Positions 7,701-15,534 of a DNA stretch of 64,000 bases are shown piece after piece. The first letter of the stretch is position 1, and each line of letters starts with the position of its first letter. Source of the stretch: Sporolactobacillus sp. CQH2019 (GTDB lineage: Bacteria > Bacillota > Bacilli > Bacillales > Sporolactobacillaceae); the NCBI RefSeq assembly GCF_028765345.1, contig NZ_JARAJZ010000004.1, forward strand, positions 268,124-332,123, written 5' to 3'. Below the pieces are notes generated by a model, which was given only the letters and a program-made list of their open reading frames with translations, was not told the origin of the DNA and did no database searches. Both the position numbers and the translations under genes were made by a program.

Positions 7701-8897
7701 TTATTTGCTGAGGCCGAACCTGCCTTTTTTCAGCATGGTTTCCAGGCCGCCGATTTTGACAAGCGACCGATTTTCAATGATTTTCTTCATGAAAAAGGCC
7801 GGATACCCCTTAAGATTCTGGCCCATCACTTGACCGACCGCGTCTTTTCTGCCAAGCGAGCAGACCGTTCCTTTGGATTTATAGATGAAGTTTTTCAATG
7901 TGTGCCCTTCGGCCAGTGCCTTCAGGTTATAAGCAGCGTAATCCGCCTGCATTATGGCAATCTGCGCCGTCGTCGGGTAAGGCCGGCCGCTGTCCGGATC
8001 AATGACCGCGGAACAGTCGCCGATGATTAGAATATCCGGGTAGCCGGGGACCGTCAGATCTCCATTGACCTGGACCCGGCCCCGCCGCTGTCTGAATCCG
8101 GAAGCCGCGATGATGGAACTGCCGCGGACTCCGCCGCCCCAGACAAATGTTCCGGCATGAATCGCATGCAGTTCATCGCCGTTTTTATAATAAACCTGAT
8201 CCGGCAGCACCCGAACGACACGGCCGGTAACAAATTCTACGCCGCGGGCGCTGAGCTTGCTTGTTCCGTAACCGGCCAGTTTACGATCAAACATCGGCAG
8301 CACGGTCGATTCGATACAGACAACACGCACCTTGCTCCCGTCCACATGATAGCGCCGGATCAGTTTTGGCAGACGCTCTGTCAGCTCACCGAGAAATTCG
8401 AAGCTGGTAAATCCGGCTCCGCCGACAGCAATGGTCAGCCGTTCGTCCTTATGATCTTCCGCCCATTTGGAAAATTGTTCTTCTATGTGGCGGCGAATGC
8501 TCTGCACGGAGGGAATATCGGAAATCGCCAAAGCATATTCTTCAATACCCTGAATGCCGAACGTCTCCGATTCAAATCCAAGGCTGATTAAAAGAAAGTC
8601 ATAGGAAAGCGGCCCGCCTTGTTTCAAAATCACCTTTTTCCCTTCCCGATCAACCCGAAGCACTGTGTCTTGGACGAACGTTGCCTGTTCTCTGTCGATA
8701 ACGAAGGAAATCGGATAGCAGATTTTCTCCGCATTGGTCGTCCCCGCGGCCACTTCATGCAGCGATGTTACTTCACAATGGTAGTCATTTTTATTAATGA
8801 TAACAATATCTGCATTCGGATGAAATTCCTGCAGCCTTTTCAAAGTTCTCAAACCGCCGTAACCTGCCCCAAGAATAACAATTCTTTTTTTTCTCAA
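7701..8897 (-). CDS. ndh: Type II NADH dehydrogenase (NDH-2)
   Basis: A membrane-associated flavoprotein of 398 residues that passes electrons from NADH to quinone without pumping protons. The FAD Rossmann motif is IVILGAGYGGLRTLKRL at the start. The NAD motif region TIAVGGAGFTSFEFLGEL lies near residue 155. The second FAD segment reads PDILIIGDCSAVID, about residue 292. The tail KKIIENRSLVKIGGLETML is typical of the Bacillus NDH-2/YumB family. A second paralog lies at 38112-39368. The upstream region has only a poor match to a Rex operator. The gene is single and convergent with metY. Confidence 0.9.
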   Translation of the reverse strand: MRKKRIVILGAGYGGLRTLKRLQEFHPNADIVIINKNDYHCEVTSLHEVAAGTTNAEKICYPISFVIDREQATFVQDTVLRVDREGKKVILKQGGPLSYDFLLISLGFESETFGIQGIEEYALAISDIPSVQSIRRHIEEQFSKWAEDHKDERLTIAVGGAGFTSFEFLGELTERLPKLIRRYHVDGSKVRVVCIESTVLPMFDRKLAGYGTSKLSARGVEFVTGRVVRVLPDQVYYKNGDELHAIHAGTFVWGGGVRGSSIIAASGFRQRRGRVQVNGDLTVPGYPDILIIGDCSAVIDPDSGRPYPTTAQIAIMQADYAAYNLKALAEGHTLKNFIYKSKGTVCSLGRKDAVGQVMGQNLKGYPAFFMKKIIENRSLVKIGGLETMLKKGRFGLSK

Positions 8898-9080
8898 AAC
8901 GGTTCATCCCCTTCATTAATTAAAAATGTGATCATTAATGATTGCTCATTGAAACAATAACAATCCCTTGTCACAAAATGTTCACACTATCTCTACCTTT
9001 ATTTTAGCCTTGTGTGGAAGCGTTTTCAACTCAATTTATAAAAAAATGTGATTTATATCATATCATTTTCGATTCCATGT

Positions 9081-9122
9081 AAAAAAGCCTCTCTGCATGA
9101 TTTTTCCATCACACAAAGAGAC
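9081..9122 (-). terminator. Terminator of the tRNA-Glu gene
   Basis: Read on the minus strand, a 15-bp stem with some G-U pairs (9122-9108 with 9101-9087) ends in six T (9086-9081). It lies about 80 bases behind the tRNA. Confidence 0.75.
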
Positions 9123-9200
9123 CTTAAACTGAAAATAAATAACGATCCGCAGCAGAACGTTTCCAATCGTTTAATGAAAGGTTCCGATACGATAGCTAAG

Positions 9201-9271
9201 AGGGCGTACGGGAATTGAACCCGCGATCATGGAATGAGAATCCATTGGCTTAACCACTTGCCCAACGCCCT
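9201..9271 (-). tRNA. tRNA-Glu (anticodon CUC as read)
   Basis: The minus strand folds as a 71-nt cloverleaf. The acceptor stem AGGGCGT pairs with ACGCCCT, and the D arm contains AAGTGGTTAAG as in Glu tRNAs. The anticodon stem ATGGA/TCCAT encloses TTCTCAT. The T arm is CGGGTTCAATTCCCG. No CCA is encoded. The loop gives CUC, the less common Glu anticodon. The accessory region begins directly upstream of it, a typical neighbourhood for integrated elements. Confidence 0.87.
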
Positions 9272-9330
9272 ATAAAAAACATGCCTGTCCACAAATTTCT
9301 TCGCGACATGAACCGTTCAACACGAAGAAT

Positions 9331-9360
9331 ATTGTACCATATTAAAAAGAATCATTTCAA
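9331..9360 (-). promoter_or_regulatory. Promoter of tRNA-Glu
   Basis: On the minus strand TTGAAA (9360-9355), an 18-base spacer and TACAAT (9336-9331), with a TGG just before the -10, lie about 60 bases before the tRNA. Confidence 0.7.
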
Positions 9361-9429
9361 GTGTTTTTTTCGAAACGGGGCCTTTTCTGCACCATTAAGG
9401 TCAGTATGTTTTTGTGAACCTGAATATTT

Positions 9430-10060
9430 CTCCCGCCTATCTGAACGATGATCATGGAATCCAGATGCCCATTCTTCGATTGCCCCTTCTGGACCGCAAA
9501 GCCCTGCTACTGCAGATACTCCGGTAATTCCGCCTGCAGCTTTTTCAATTCCCGACGGTCAAGCAGACGCTTCGCCGACAGCTTATGATCGCTTGTAATC
9601 GGCACCACGCCTAAATGCATATGCGGCGGCGTTTCATCCATATGTACCTGCGCATAGGACGCATTGTCCGCCCCATAACGCGTTTTTAAAGGAATCCGTC
9701 ACTGTCCTGAAATAATCCCGTTTGCCATCCGCAGGAACGGGAAAGGCCTCAGCCCCTTCGTCCAAATACGCCTTCTGTTCCTTCAATTCCGGCCTGTCGA
9801 ATAATTCCGTACTGGCACTGATGAACTGTAGATTCGTACCGCATCTTTCCGAATGGCCCGGTTTGTCTCCACCCCTTCAGCAACCTGAGCATTGATTTTC
9901 TCCGGATACGAGATCTTCTCCGCGTTCGCCAAGTCATAGTTCAAATAGGACCACTCCGGATGAATATCCTTGTTTGCATGATTTCTCGTTGATTATGTCA
10001 TTGCAGTCCTCTGAGATTTCCGAACGTGTACTTTTCCATATGACAGATCACAAAAGCCAT
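9430..10060 (-). pseudogene. mob: Degenerate MobV (Pre/Mob) plasmid relaxase
   Basis: Pieces of a MobV relaxase read in order on the minus strand but in more than one frame. The start MAFVICHMEKYTFGNLRGLQ (ATG at 10060, AGAGGTG upstream) runs into TGA at 10000-9998. Then comes HNQRE, later YLNYDLANAEKISYPEKIN and AIRKDAV. The metal-site histidine motif HMDETPPHMHLGVVP follows, then KLSAKRLLDRRELKKLQ, with another stop at 9509-9507 and a decayed tail. MobV proteins nick oriT of small rolling-circle plasmids such as pMV158 and pUB110. Frameshifts and stops make this copy dead. It points to past integration of a mobilizable plasmid. Confidence 0.85.
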
Positions 10061-10083
10061 GAACGAGCACCTCTTTTTCGGCC

Positions 10084-10132
10084 AAGCTTTCATGTAAAGT
10101 ATAGGTACAATATACTTCACTACGTGAAGCTT
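10084..10132 (-). other. Relic oriT of the MobV/pMV158 type
   Basis: Just upstream of the dead relaxase, the minus strand reads GTAGTGAAGTATATTG, then TACCTATACTTTACATG. From memory this closely matches the pMV158 oriT, whose nick region reads AAGTATAGTGTG/TTATACTTTACATG. The TATACTTTACATG half is identical. Inverted arms AAGTATA/TATACTT and outer AAGCTT ends are visible. Position (next to the mob start) and orientation are as in this plasmid family. The nick site itself is inferred. Confidence 0.7.
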
Positions 10133-10469
10133 GCGTTCTGGCAAGGCTTTCGCGGCTTTGCCGCGCTTATCTTCGGCAAGAAAAAAGAAGCCAGCCCAAT
10201 GCTGCTACAAAGAACATTTTTTCAAAATACCCAATCTATTAGGTCCGAATAACATTTGAAAAAAATAAAAACTATGTAACAGGATTCGACCATTTTTTAA
10301 ATAGCATTTGGCCTTTGATTCTAAGCGATTATTACTTGCTCATAAAAAAATATGTCGAATTATTTATCTGGATTATTCAGGCATCAAAAATTATTATCAT
10401 AATATATCAAGGAGTTAGTGAGTCCTTTTACAAACTGGTGATAATTAGAAATAATACTATTTTTTATAA
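10133..10469. other. AT-rich accessory stretch, no supported gene
   Basis: The first 60 bases are GC-rich with small nested inverted repeats around CTTGC/GCAAG. The rest is strongly AT-rich, unlike the host background. A frame at 10315-10509 has no ribosome site and is dominated by A+T-driven Ile/Tyr/Lys codons, so I do not call it. Confidence 0.4.
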
Positions 10470-10781
10470 TATAAGAGAATATTACCCATTTTTAAGATCC
10501 TTTTTTTAGTCATTTCATCTTTTTCAATTGTTGGTACTGTATCTGCTCATTCGAGGATAGTTGGCAAATAAGGAGTATCCATAACTCATGGCTATGTATG
10601 TGTCAGTTTTAATTCTCTAACGACAAAAAGAATTTTAAATGTGCTAGATAGTGCAAGTGGGTTTTCAGGAGCAGTTGATGGTGTCACTGCTATTGTTCGG
10701 GAAGAACATATTGCATCATTATCGCCTTATTTAGGAGTCATAGCGGGTGCCTTATTCCTAGATAGGTGGCCAATAAAATGA
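10470..10781 (+). pseudogene. Broken secreted-peptide (bacteriocin-like) gene, locus A
   Basis: One frame encodes a signal-peptide-like stretch FLVISSFSIVGTVSAHSRIVGK, then an in-frame TAA (10569-10571). It continues as GVSITHGYVCVSFNSLTTKR, a Gly/Ala/Val-rich hydrophobic segment and LGVIAGALFLDRWPIK. It aligns with the gene at 40663-41054: NSLTTKRILNV against NSRTTKQIINV, SGAV in both, and GVIAGALF.D.W.IK against GIAGGLLGDAWLIK. At the TAA the relative has CAA (Gln), so one transition explains the stop. No ATG with a ribosome site is found upstream either. Small size, export signal and a hydrophobic glycine-rich core suggest a bacteriocin-like peptide. That is inference; I do not recognise a named family. 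Confidence 0.65.
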
Positions 10782-10881
10782 ATATCAAACAATGGGAAAT
10801 ATGGAATAAGTTTTTACTGGATACGTTATGCACACATCCTTGTTCCATGGAGAAACGGCTGATATAAGGGAGAATTATTTT

Positions 10882-11046
10882 ATGTCGATTGATAGGCTCA
10901 TAGTTGTATTGGCAATAGTAATATTTATATTAGATTTTATATCTAAACTCTTTTTTCATCAGAATTCTGAATATGGTACCTTTATAGGCTTAATGTTACT
11001 AAGCACTGCAGTTATAAGAGTAATCGATAACAAAAACAAAAAGTAA
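10882..11046 (+). CDS. Small membrane protein, candidate immunity protein (locus A)
   Basis: A 54-residue protein with two predicted membrane helices and a charged tail ending IDNKNKK. It starts at ATG 10882 with GGGAGA well placed upstream. It is clearly paralogous to the 57-residue protein at 40464-40637: both have FILDFIS, FF, NS.Y.TF and GLMLLS in the same places. In both loci it follows the secreted-peptide gene on the same strand. The frame is intact although the peptide gene is broken. Size, topology and position suit a bacteriocin immunity protein, but this is inferred from context only. Confidence 0.7.
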   Translation: MSIDRLIVVLAIVIFILDFISKLFFHQNSEYGTFIGLMLLSTAVIRVIDNKNKK

Positions 11047-11147
11047 TAGTAAGTTATGTATGACCTCTTCTTAGATACAAGACAATTCCGTAGGTAGTAG
11101 AAAAAAATAATTACAACCAACCTTTGAAGGGTGATTTGCGTAATTAA

Positions 11148-11376
11148 GAGCCTTATTTTGATATCAAAGAGGAAGCAATACTATTTTCCCTAATAGACGC
11201 CGATGACGAAATAAAAGCGTTAGAAGAAGATGGATATAATTGTATTAAAGTGAGCTGGGAGTTAATAAAAAGTCAATTGCGCAGTAGTGCCCAATTCATC
11301 TTATGACAAGAATGCGGGAACTCGAGGTACAGAAAAAAAGCCTGTATTAGCTACAGATAAATATTATCTTAATTAG
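11148..11376 (+). pseudogene. Remnant coding sequence of unknown kind
   Basis: A frame without a start codon reads EPYFDIKEEAILFSLIDADD and onward to a stop at 11304-11306. A second frame continues with NSSYDKNAGTRGTEKKPVLA and ends NTDKYYLN-like at about 11376. The composition looks like protein rather than random AT-rich DNA. It lacks a start and seems frameshifted. I do not recognise the family. Confidence 0.35.
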
Positions 11377-11389
11377 GCAGGTGGATCCG

Positions 11390-11590
11390 ATGAAAATAAT
11401 TTTTTCAAATACTTTTTATTATATAGTTATTGGTACTTTAGCTGCCGTATGGGCACTCTCTAAATTTGTGTTTAAATTTGATTCATCAATTACTGATAAG
11501 GTCCTTTTCGTTGAGGTTGTGCTTGCTTTAATACTAGTATTTTGTGGAGATTATTGGAAAAGGGAAAATGCTAAAAAAAGAGAAAACTGA
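11390..11590 (+). CDS. Small membrane protein, unknown function
   Basis: A 66-residue protein with two hydrophobic segments (about 8-25 and 38-55) and a very basic C-terminus (WKRENAKKREN). I chose the ATG at 11390 because AGGCAGGTGG sits just before it; an in-frame GTG at 11381 overlaps that site. It overlaps the next small gene by about 23 bases, so the two are probably translated together. It may be another immunity-like membrane protein of the accessory cluster, but there is no recognisable family. Confidence 0.55.
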   Translation: MKIIFSNTFYYIVIGTLAAVWALSKFVFKFDSSITDKVLFVEVVLALILVFCGDYWKRENAKKREN

Positions 11591-11756
11591 AACATTCTCG
11601 ATGAAAATTTTTAACTTTATTTTAAAAATTGTACTATCCCTCGTTATCGTAGCAACACTTATATTTCCATCCTTTTATGCGCTCGTTTCAAAATCACACA
11701 TATATCCAGTAATTCTGCTTGCATGCCTACTGTACGTAGCTTTTTCAAAAAGATGA
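11568..11756 (+). CDS. Small membrane protein, unknown function
   Basis: A 62-residue protein with a basic N-terminus, a hydrophobic segment from about residue 18 to 40 and another near the C-terminus, ending AFSKR. The ATG at 11568 is preceded by GGAAAAGGGA. A GTG at 11544 in the same frame is an alternative start. It overlaps the 3' end of the preceding small membrane gene, suggesting translational coupling. The function is unknown. Confidence 0.5.
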   Translation: MLKKEKTETFSMKIFNFILKIVLSLVIVATLIFPSFYALVSKSHIYPVILLACLLYVAFSKR

Positions 11757-11762
11757 TATTTT

Positions 11763-11791
11763 AACAAGCATCCTAAAAAAGGATGCTTGTT
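11763..11791. repeat. Perfect hairpin after the small membrane genes
   Basis: AACAAGCATCC (11763-11773) and GGATGCTTGTT (11781-11791) form a perfect 11-bp stem. No T-tract follows on the plus strand, so it is a weak terminator candidate at best. Confidence 0.5.
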
Positions 11792-11804
11792 AGCATATCA
11801 CGCG

Positions 11805-12736
11805 GCATGGGCTATAACTTGGCGGCGAAAGTCCCCCGCAGGCCGTAGCAGTCGGAACTACTAGTTGAGGACAAGGGTATCCTGTGAGAGAGAATCTGAA
11901 GAAAGCTCAAAGCAAAGTACTGGGCTGATGTACAAGAGCCAGCTATAAGGCTGACCGTCATGGATAAGGCTGCTGTACAAACCAAAGTCCGATACCACTC
12001 GAAATATCCGCAGTAAAGCTGACCGCCAGAAAAGGAGAGGCCTGGAAGGCCAAAAGCAATCCGGAGCGCGCAGTACCGCTTCTGGCGAAAGTACGGTTGA
12101 GAGTAGCCCCTTCTAGTCCTGTCCCGAAATAACCCTGAATAAAGCCTACCTTCGGGTCAGGCGTAATAAAGATGCGGCAGGAATTGACGGGATGACTATA
12201 GAAGGAATTACTGTCCTATCTAAAGGAACATCGGGAAGAATTATTAGCATCGCTGCGCAACGGAACCTATAAACCAGCCCCGGTAAAGCGCGTAGAAATA
12301 AGAAATTCTCAAACCGGATGGTTCCAAACGCAGACTTGACATACCAACAGTTGTCGATCGGATGATCCAACAGGGCTGCGGCCCAAGCCATGATGCCAAC
12401 GTTTGAAAGGGTGTTCTCAGATCACAGCTTTGGCTTCAGGCCGACCGCAGCGCCCATGATGCGATTCGTCAAGTGGTGATGCTCTGCAACCGGGGATGCA
12501 GTCTTGAGGCTCTTTTAGGAGAAATCCGGCTGAAAATGAGGGGTTGGCTCCAGTACTACGGCATCGGACAGATGAGGACCTTCATCCAAGCGCTGGATGA
12601 AGGTCTCCGTTCGAGAATTCGTCAATAAATCTGGAAATCGTGGAAGAAAATAAAAACCCGGCTTAAGCAACTCCGGAAATTAGGAATATCTAAAACACAT
12701 ACGGTATCCGCTTCGGCCGTTCTCGTTTCAGGTTAG
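11805..12736 (+). mobile_element. Degenerate, truncated group II intron with reverse transcriptase remnant
   Basis: The first 320 bases look like group II intron ribozyme sequence (for example GGCGGCGAAAGTCC and later GCGAAAGTACGGTTGAGAG). They lead into reverse-transcriptase/maturase fragments in shifting frames. AGIDGMT is followed by pieces matching SLRNGTYKPAPVKRVEI, RLDIPTVVDRMIQQ and VFSDHSFGF. After a large internal deletion come LKMRGWLQYYGIGQM and IQALDEGLRSRIRQ (then a stop), WKSWKKIKTRLKQLRKLGI. The catalytic YADD part is gone. The element stops at the deoB stop codon (12728-12730) without a recognisable domain V, so it can neither splice nor move. Confidence 0.82.
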
Positions 12737-13924
12737 TTGGTTAAGAAAACTTATCCCCGTTTTCGTCATATCGACAACGAAATTATCTGCAACCGTGGCG
12801 CCGATATCGGCGAACGTCTGCCGAACCGGCAAGGGTCGGCCGTCCCCCGCAAACTTCGGAGAATAGACAAGCAGCGGAACATATTCCCGGGTATGGTCCG
12901 TTCCCCGGAACCCCGGATCATTGCCGTGATCGGCCGTAATCATCAAGAGATCCTCCGTCCTTAGTTTCGGCAGCGCCTGCCCCAGCCGGCGGTCAAACGC
13001 TTCGAGCGCCCGGCCGAAAAGCACCGGTTCGCGCCGGTGTCCGTATTTTGCATCGAAATCGACCAGATTGGTGAAAGAAAGCCCGTGAAAATCGCGATCA
13101 AGCACCTGGTTAAACTTATCCATGCCGTCATCGTTGCTGACTGTATGCCATCCTTGCGAAATGCCGTGGCCGCTGAAAATATCGTTGATTTTTCCAATCG
13201 CCAGTGAATCGAAGCCGGCTTTTTTCAGATGATCCATCACCGTTTCTTCAGGAGGTTCGAGCGTCAGGTCGCGGCGGTCCGCCGTCCGTTCGAAATTGTC
13301 GGCGCGATCGCCGATGTACGGCCGCGCGATGACGCGTCCGAGGCGGTATGGTTCGGCGATCGTCAGTCTGCGGCTGTACTCGCAGATATCATAGAGTTCC
13401 CGGAGAGGAATGACTTTCTCGTGCGCGGCAATCTGCAGAACCGAGTCGCCCGATGTATATACAATCAATTCCCCGGTTTTCATCTGCCGCTCGCCGAACT
13501 TTCTGATGATCTCCGTTCCGCTTGCCGGTTTGTTCCAAAGCACTTTACGCCCGCTGTACGATTCAATTTTTTTGATCAGCGCGTCGGGAAATCCATTCGG
13601 AAAGGTGTGCAGGGGAGTCATCACCGGCAGGCCCATCATCTCCCAGTGCCCGTCCATACTGTCCTTTCCGGCAGATATTTCGTGCATTTTCGTATAATAG
13701 GCGGCAGGATGCTCCTGAACCGCCACCCCTTGCAGCGGTTTGTCCGGCCGGATATTCGAAAGTCCCAGCTTCTCCAGATGCGGCACATGCAGCCCGCCGA
13801 TCGCCTCCGCAGTATGCCCGAGTGTGTCGCATCCTTCGTCGCCGTATTTTCCCGCATCGGATGCCTCGCCGATCCCTACCGAATCCAGCACAATGATGTG
13901 AATCCGCTTAAATTTTTCAGACAT
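12728..13924 (-). CDS. deoB: Phosphopentomutase (core copy)
   Basis: Interconverts (deoxy)ribose 1-phosphate and 5-phosphate, linking nucleoside breakdown to the pentose pathway. The 398 residues match DeoB. Metal and phosphoserine landmarks of the alkaline phosphatase fold are [15 protein letters not shown] near the start, [15 protein letters not shown] around residue 88, and [20 protein letters not shown] near 330. The start is ATG 13924 behind AGGAGGCGGGGG; upstream in-frame codons lack a ribosome site. A second deoB sits in the deo operon at 50300-51490 and differs clearly in sequence. This copy stands alone, and a dead group II intron abuts its stop codon. Confidence 0.93.
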   Translation of the reverse strand: MSEKFKRIHIIVLDSVGIGEASDAGKYGDEGCDTLGHTAEAIGGLHVPHLEKLGLSNIRPDKPLQGVAVQEHPAAYYTKMHEISAGKDSMDGHWEMMGLPVMTPLHTFPNGFPDALIKKIESYSGRKVLWNKPASGTEIIRKFGERQMKTGELIVYTSGDSVLQIAAHEKVIPLRELYDICEYSRRLTIAEPYRLGRVIARPYIGDRADNFERTADRRDLTLEPPEETVMDHLKKAGFDSLAIGKINDIFSGHGISQGWHTVSNDDGMDKFNQVLDRDFHGLSFTNLVDFDAKYGHRREPVLFGRALEAFDRRLGQALPKLRTEDLLMITADHGNDPGFRGTDHTREYVPLLVYSPKFAGDGRPLPVRQTFADIGATVADNFVVDMTKTGISFLNQLT

Positions 13925-14109
13925 ACCCCCGCCTCCTGTTTGATAACAACAAAATTCCGGCTCCGCCGCCTGTATATATTGATGCAGCAGCAGTTTAATC
14001 AATGTTATTTTACCACATTCGGCGGAAAAGCTATCCCTCCTTTGAAATCGGGAACATGCACCGGAATTCAAAAATCATTTAACACCCTTTTAACTCACTG
14101 AAAAGGCGC

Positions 14110-14163
14110 AAAAAAGCTCCGAAACTTCAGCGGCGGAATATCGCCGCAAAGGCTCCGGAGCTC
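14110..14163 (-). terminator. Terminator of the ketopantoate reductase gene
   Basis: Read on the minus strand, outer arms AGCTCCG / CGGAGCT enclose an inner GCGGCG / CGCCGC hairpin and are followed by six T. It lies right behind the panE stop. Confidence 0.8.
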
Positions 14164-14181
14164 TCCGAACCGGCCGTACCT

Positions 14182-15135
14182 TTACTCATTCTGGTATTGT
14201 CTTGAAGCTTCCTTGAGATGGACCAGATCGACAAGCAGTGAATGATAGGGAGCCTGCAGCCCGTGTTTTTCAGCGAGCCGGACAACGGCGCCGTTGATAT
14301 AGTCGACTTCTGTCGGCCGGTCCGTGGTCATGTCCTGATGCATGGACGGGTAGTGCAGCGGGTTAGCCACCTTTGATACATACATGACCTGCTCGACCAG
14401 TTCATCGCGGCCCATTTCCATTTGAATGCCTTCGGCGTCCAGGGCATCATACGCTTCGTAGATCAGTCTTTGCGACATCACTTCCGCATTTTTGTACGCA
14501 GCGAACTGCCCCATCTTGATATTCATTAATGTACACAGCGTATTGACGACGGAGTTAAAAACGAGTTTGGTCCAGACGGTTCCTTTATAATCCGTCCGGA
14601 CAGCCGGGTGCATGAGCGCCTTTTCCATTTCATCGGCAACTTTATAGATGAAAGCGTCCGGCTCGCCTTCCATTTTTACAATATTTACATGTCCCGTACC
14701 GCGTTTCCCGATAAAATCCACCTTCCCGGGGCCTTTCATAACGGTTGCAATCATCGCCGTCCCGGCTATAATTTTCTTTTTGTCGACAAATTGAGCAATG
14801 TCTTCGGCACCCCCATAGCCGTTCTGGTTCGTCAGAACGTACGTATTCTTGCCGATAAAATGCTTGCAGCGTTCCATGATCTCAATCGTGTGCATGTCTT
14901 TAATAAAAAAGATGACAAGTTCCGGCTGATCGTGGTACTCTTCCGGATAACAGACTTTGATCTCAACTCTGTGCGGATCCTCTCCGTCCCGGGTGACCTC
15001 CACGCCGTGATTTTTCCGAATCGCTTCCACGTTCGGCTCCCATGTATCGACAAACTGCACGTCGTTCCCCGCTTCCTGCAGCAGAACGCCGTACCTCAAT
15101 CCCATTGCACCGGCACCAACGACTACGATCTTCAT
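14182..15135 (-). CDS. panE: 2-dehydropantoate 2-reductase family protein
   Basis: NADPH-dependent reduction of ketopantoate to pantoate in pantothenate/CoA synthesis is the expected reaction. The 317 residues begin with the Rossmann motif MKIVVVGAGAMGLRYGVLL. TNQNGYG near residue 104 and the Lys/Asn region GTVWTKLVFNSVVNTLCTL near 185 correspond to the catalytic Lys and substrate-binding Asn of PanE. The C-terminal helical domain has PSMHQDMTTDRPTEVDYINGAV, the family signature with an Asp and a Glu. Other 2-oxoacid reductases share this fold, so the substrate is not certain. A long leader of about 270 bases with a stem-loop lies between the candidate promoter and the start. Confidence 0.82.
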   Translation of the reverse strand: MKIVVVGAGAMGLRYGVLLQEAGNDVQFVDTWEPNVEAIRKNHGVEVTRDGEDPHRVEIKVCYPEEYHDQPELVIFFIKDMHTIEIMERCKHFIGKNTYVLTNQNGYGGAEDIAQFVDKKKIIAGTAMIATVMKGPGKVDFIGKRGTGHVNIVKMEGEPDAFIYKVADEMEKALMHPAVRTDYKGTVWTKLVFNSVVNTLCTLMNIKMGQFAAYKNAEVMSQRLIYEAYDALDAEGIQMEMGRDELVEQVMYVSKVANPLHYPSMHQDMTTDRPTEVDYINGAVVRLAEKHGLQAPYHSLLVDLVHLKEASRQYQNE

Positions 15136-15207
15136 CCTTTTTCGTCTCCTTTTTGTTCTATATATAGCATAATCTGTAAAACCGGAGGAACACAGAAGCG
15201 GTTAGCA

Positions 15208-15241
15208 AAAGCCTCATCCAGATCATACTGAATGGGGCTTT
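15208..15241 (-). promoter_or_regulatory. Stem-loop in the panE leader
   Basis: On the minus strand AAAGCCCCATTCAG (15241-15228) pairs with CTGGATGAGGCTTT (15221-15208), 13 of 14 positions counting one G-U, followed by a short T run. It could be an attenuator or a processing site in a 5' leader. No known riboswitch class is recognised. Confidence 0.35.
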
Positions 15242-15403
15242 CCCGCAAAGTCCCGCAGCGAAACGGAAGGCTCAGACAAACATTGATTCGGCCAACGTCT
15301 GCCGAGCCCTAATGAAGCATACCGAATCCCTTTTCGTTTCTCCGCACACGGAACATATTTAAGATCCTTTCAATAAAAACAAAAGATTTTGACAAGTGTC
15401 ATT

Positions 15404-15432
15404 ATTTTACTTGATTAAGTTATTAAAGTCAA
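15404..15432 (-). promoter_or_regulatory. SigA-type promoter upstream of panE
   Basis: On the minus strand TTGACT (15432-15427), a 17-base spacer and TAAAAT (15409-15404). It would give a leader of about 260 bases before panE. Confidence 0.55.
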
Positions 15433-15472
15433 TGTGAAATAATAACGTTCAGCCAGCAAAAATGAGCAATAA

Positions 15473-15512
15473 AAAACGGCCCCGCCAGTATCCCCGGCAA
15501 GACCGTTTTTTC
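15473..15512 (-). terminator. Terminator of the D-lactate dehydrogenase gene
   Basis: On the minus strand, AAAAAACGGTC and GCCGTTTTTT arms with an inner GCC/GGC flank a short loop. It ends in a T-tract, 20-60 bases after the ldhD stop. Confidence 0.82.
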
Positions 15513-15534
15513 ATTCCGAATCAAACGAATCGTT

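Noticed and set aside
8968-8987. Rex operator upstream of the first NDH-2 gene (TTGTCAC and TTCACAC halves)
   Set aside because: With the normal four-base centre the left half matches at only 3 of 7 positions; the better alignment needs a six-base centre. Too weak to call.
11763-11791. Strong terminator after the small membrane genes
   Set aside because: The stem is perfect but no T-tract follows on either strand.
13229-14101. Long plus-strand frame opposite deoB
   Set aside because: It is the antisense shadow of a well-supported phosphopentomutase gene.
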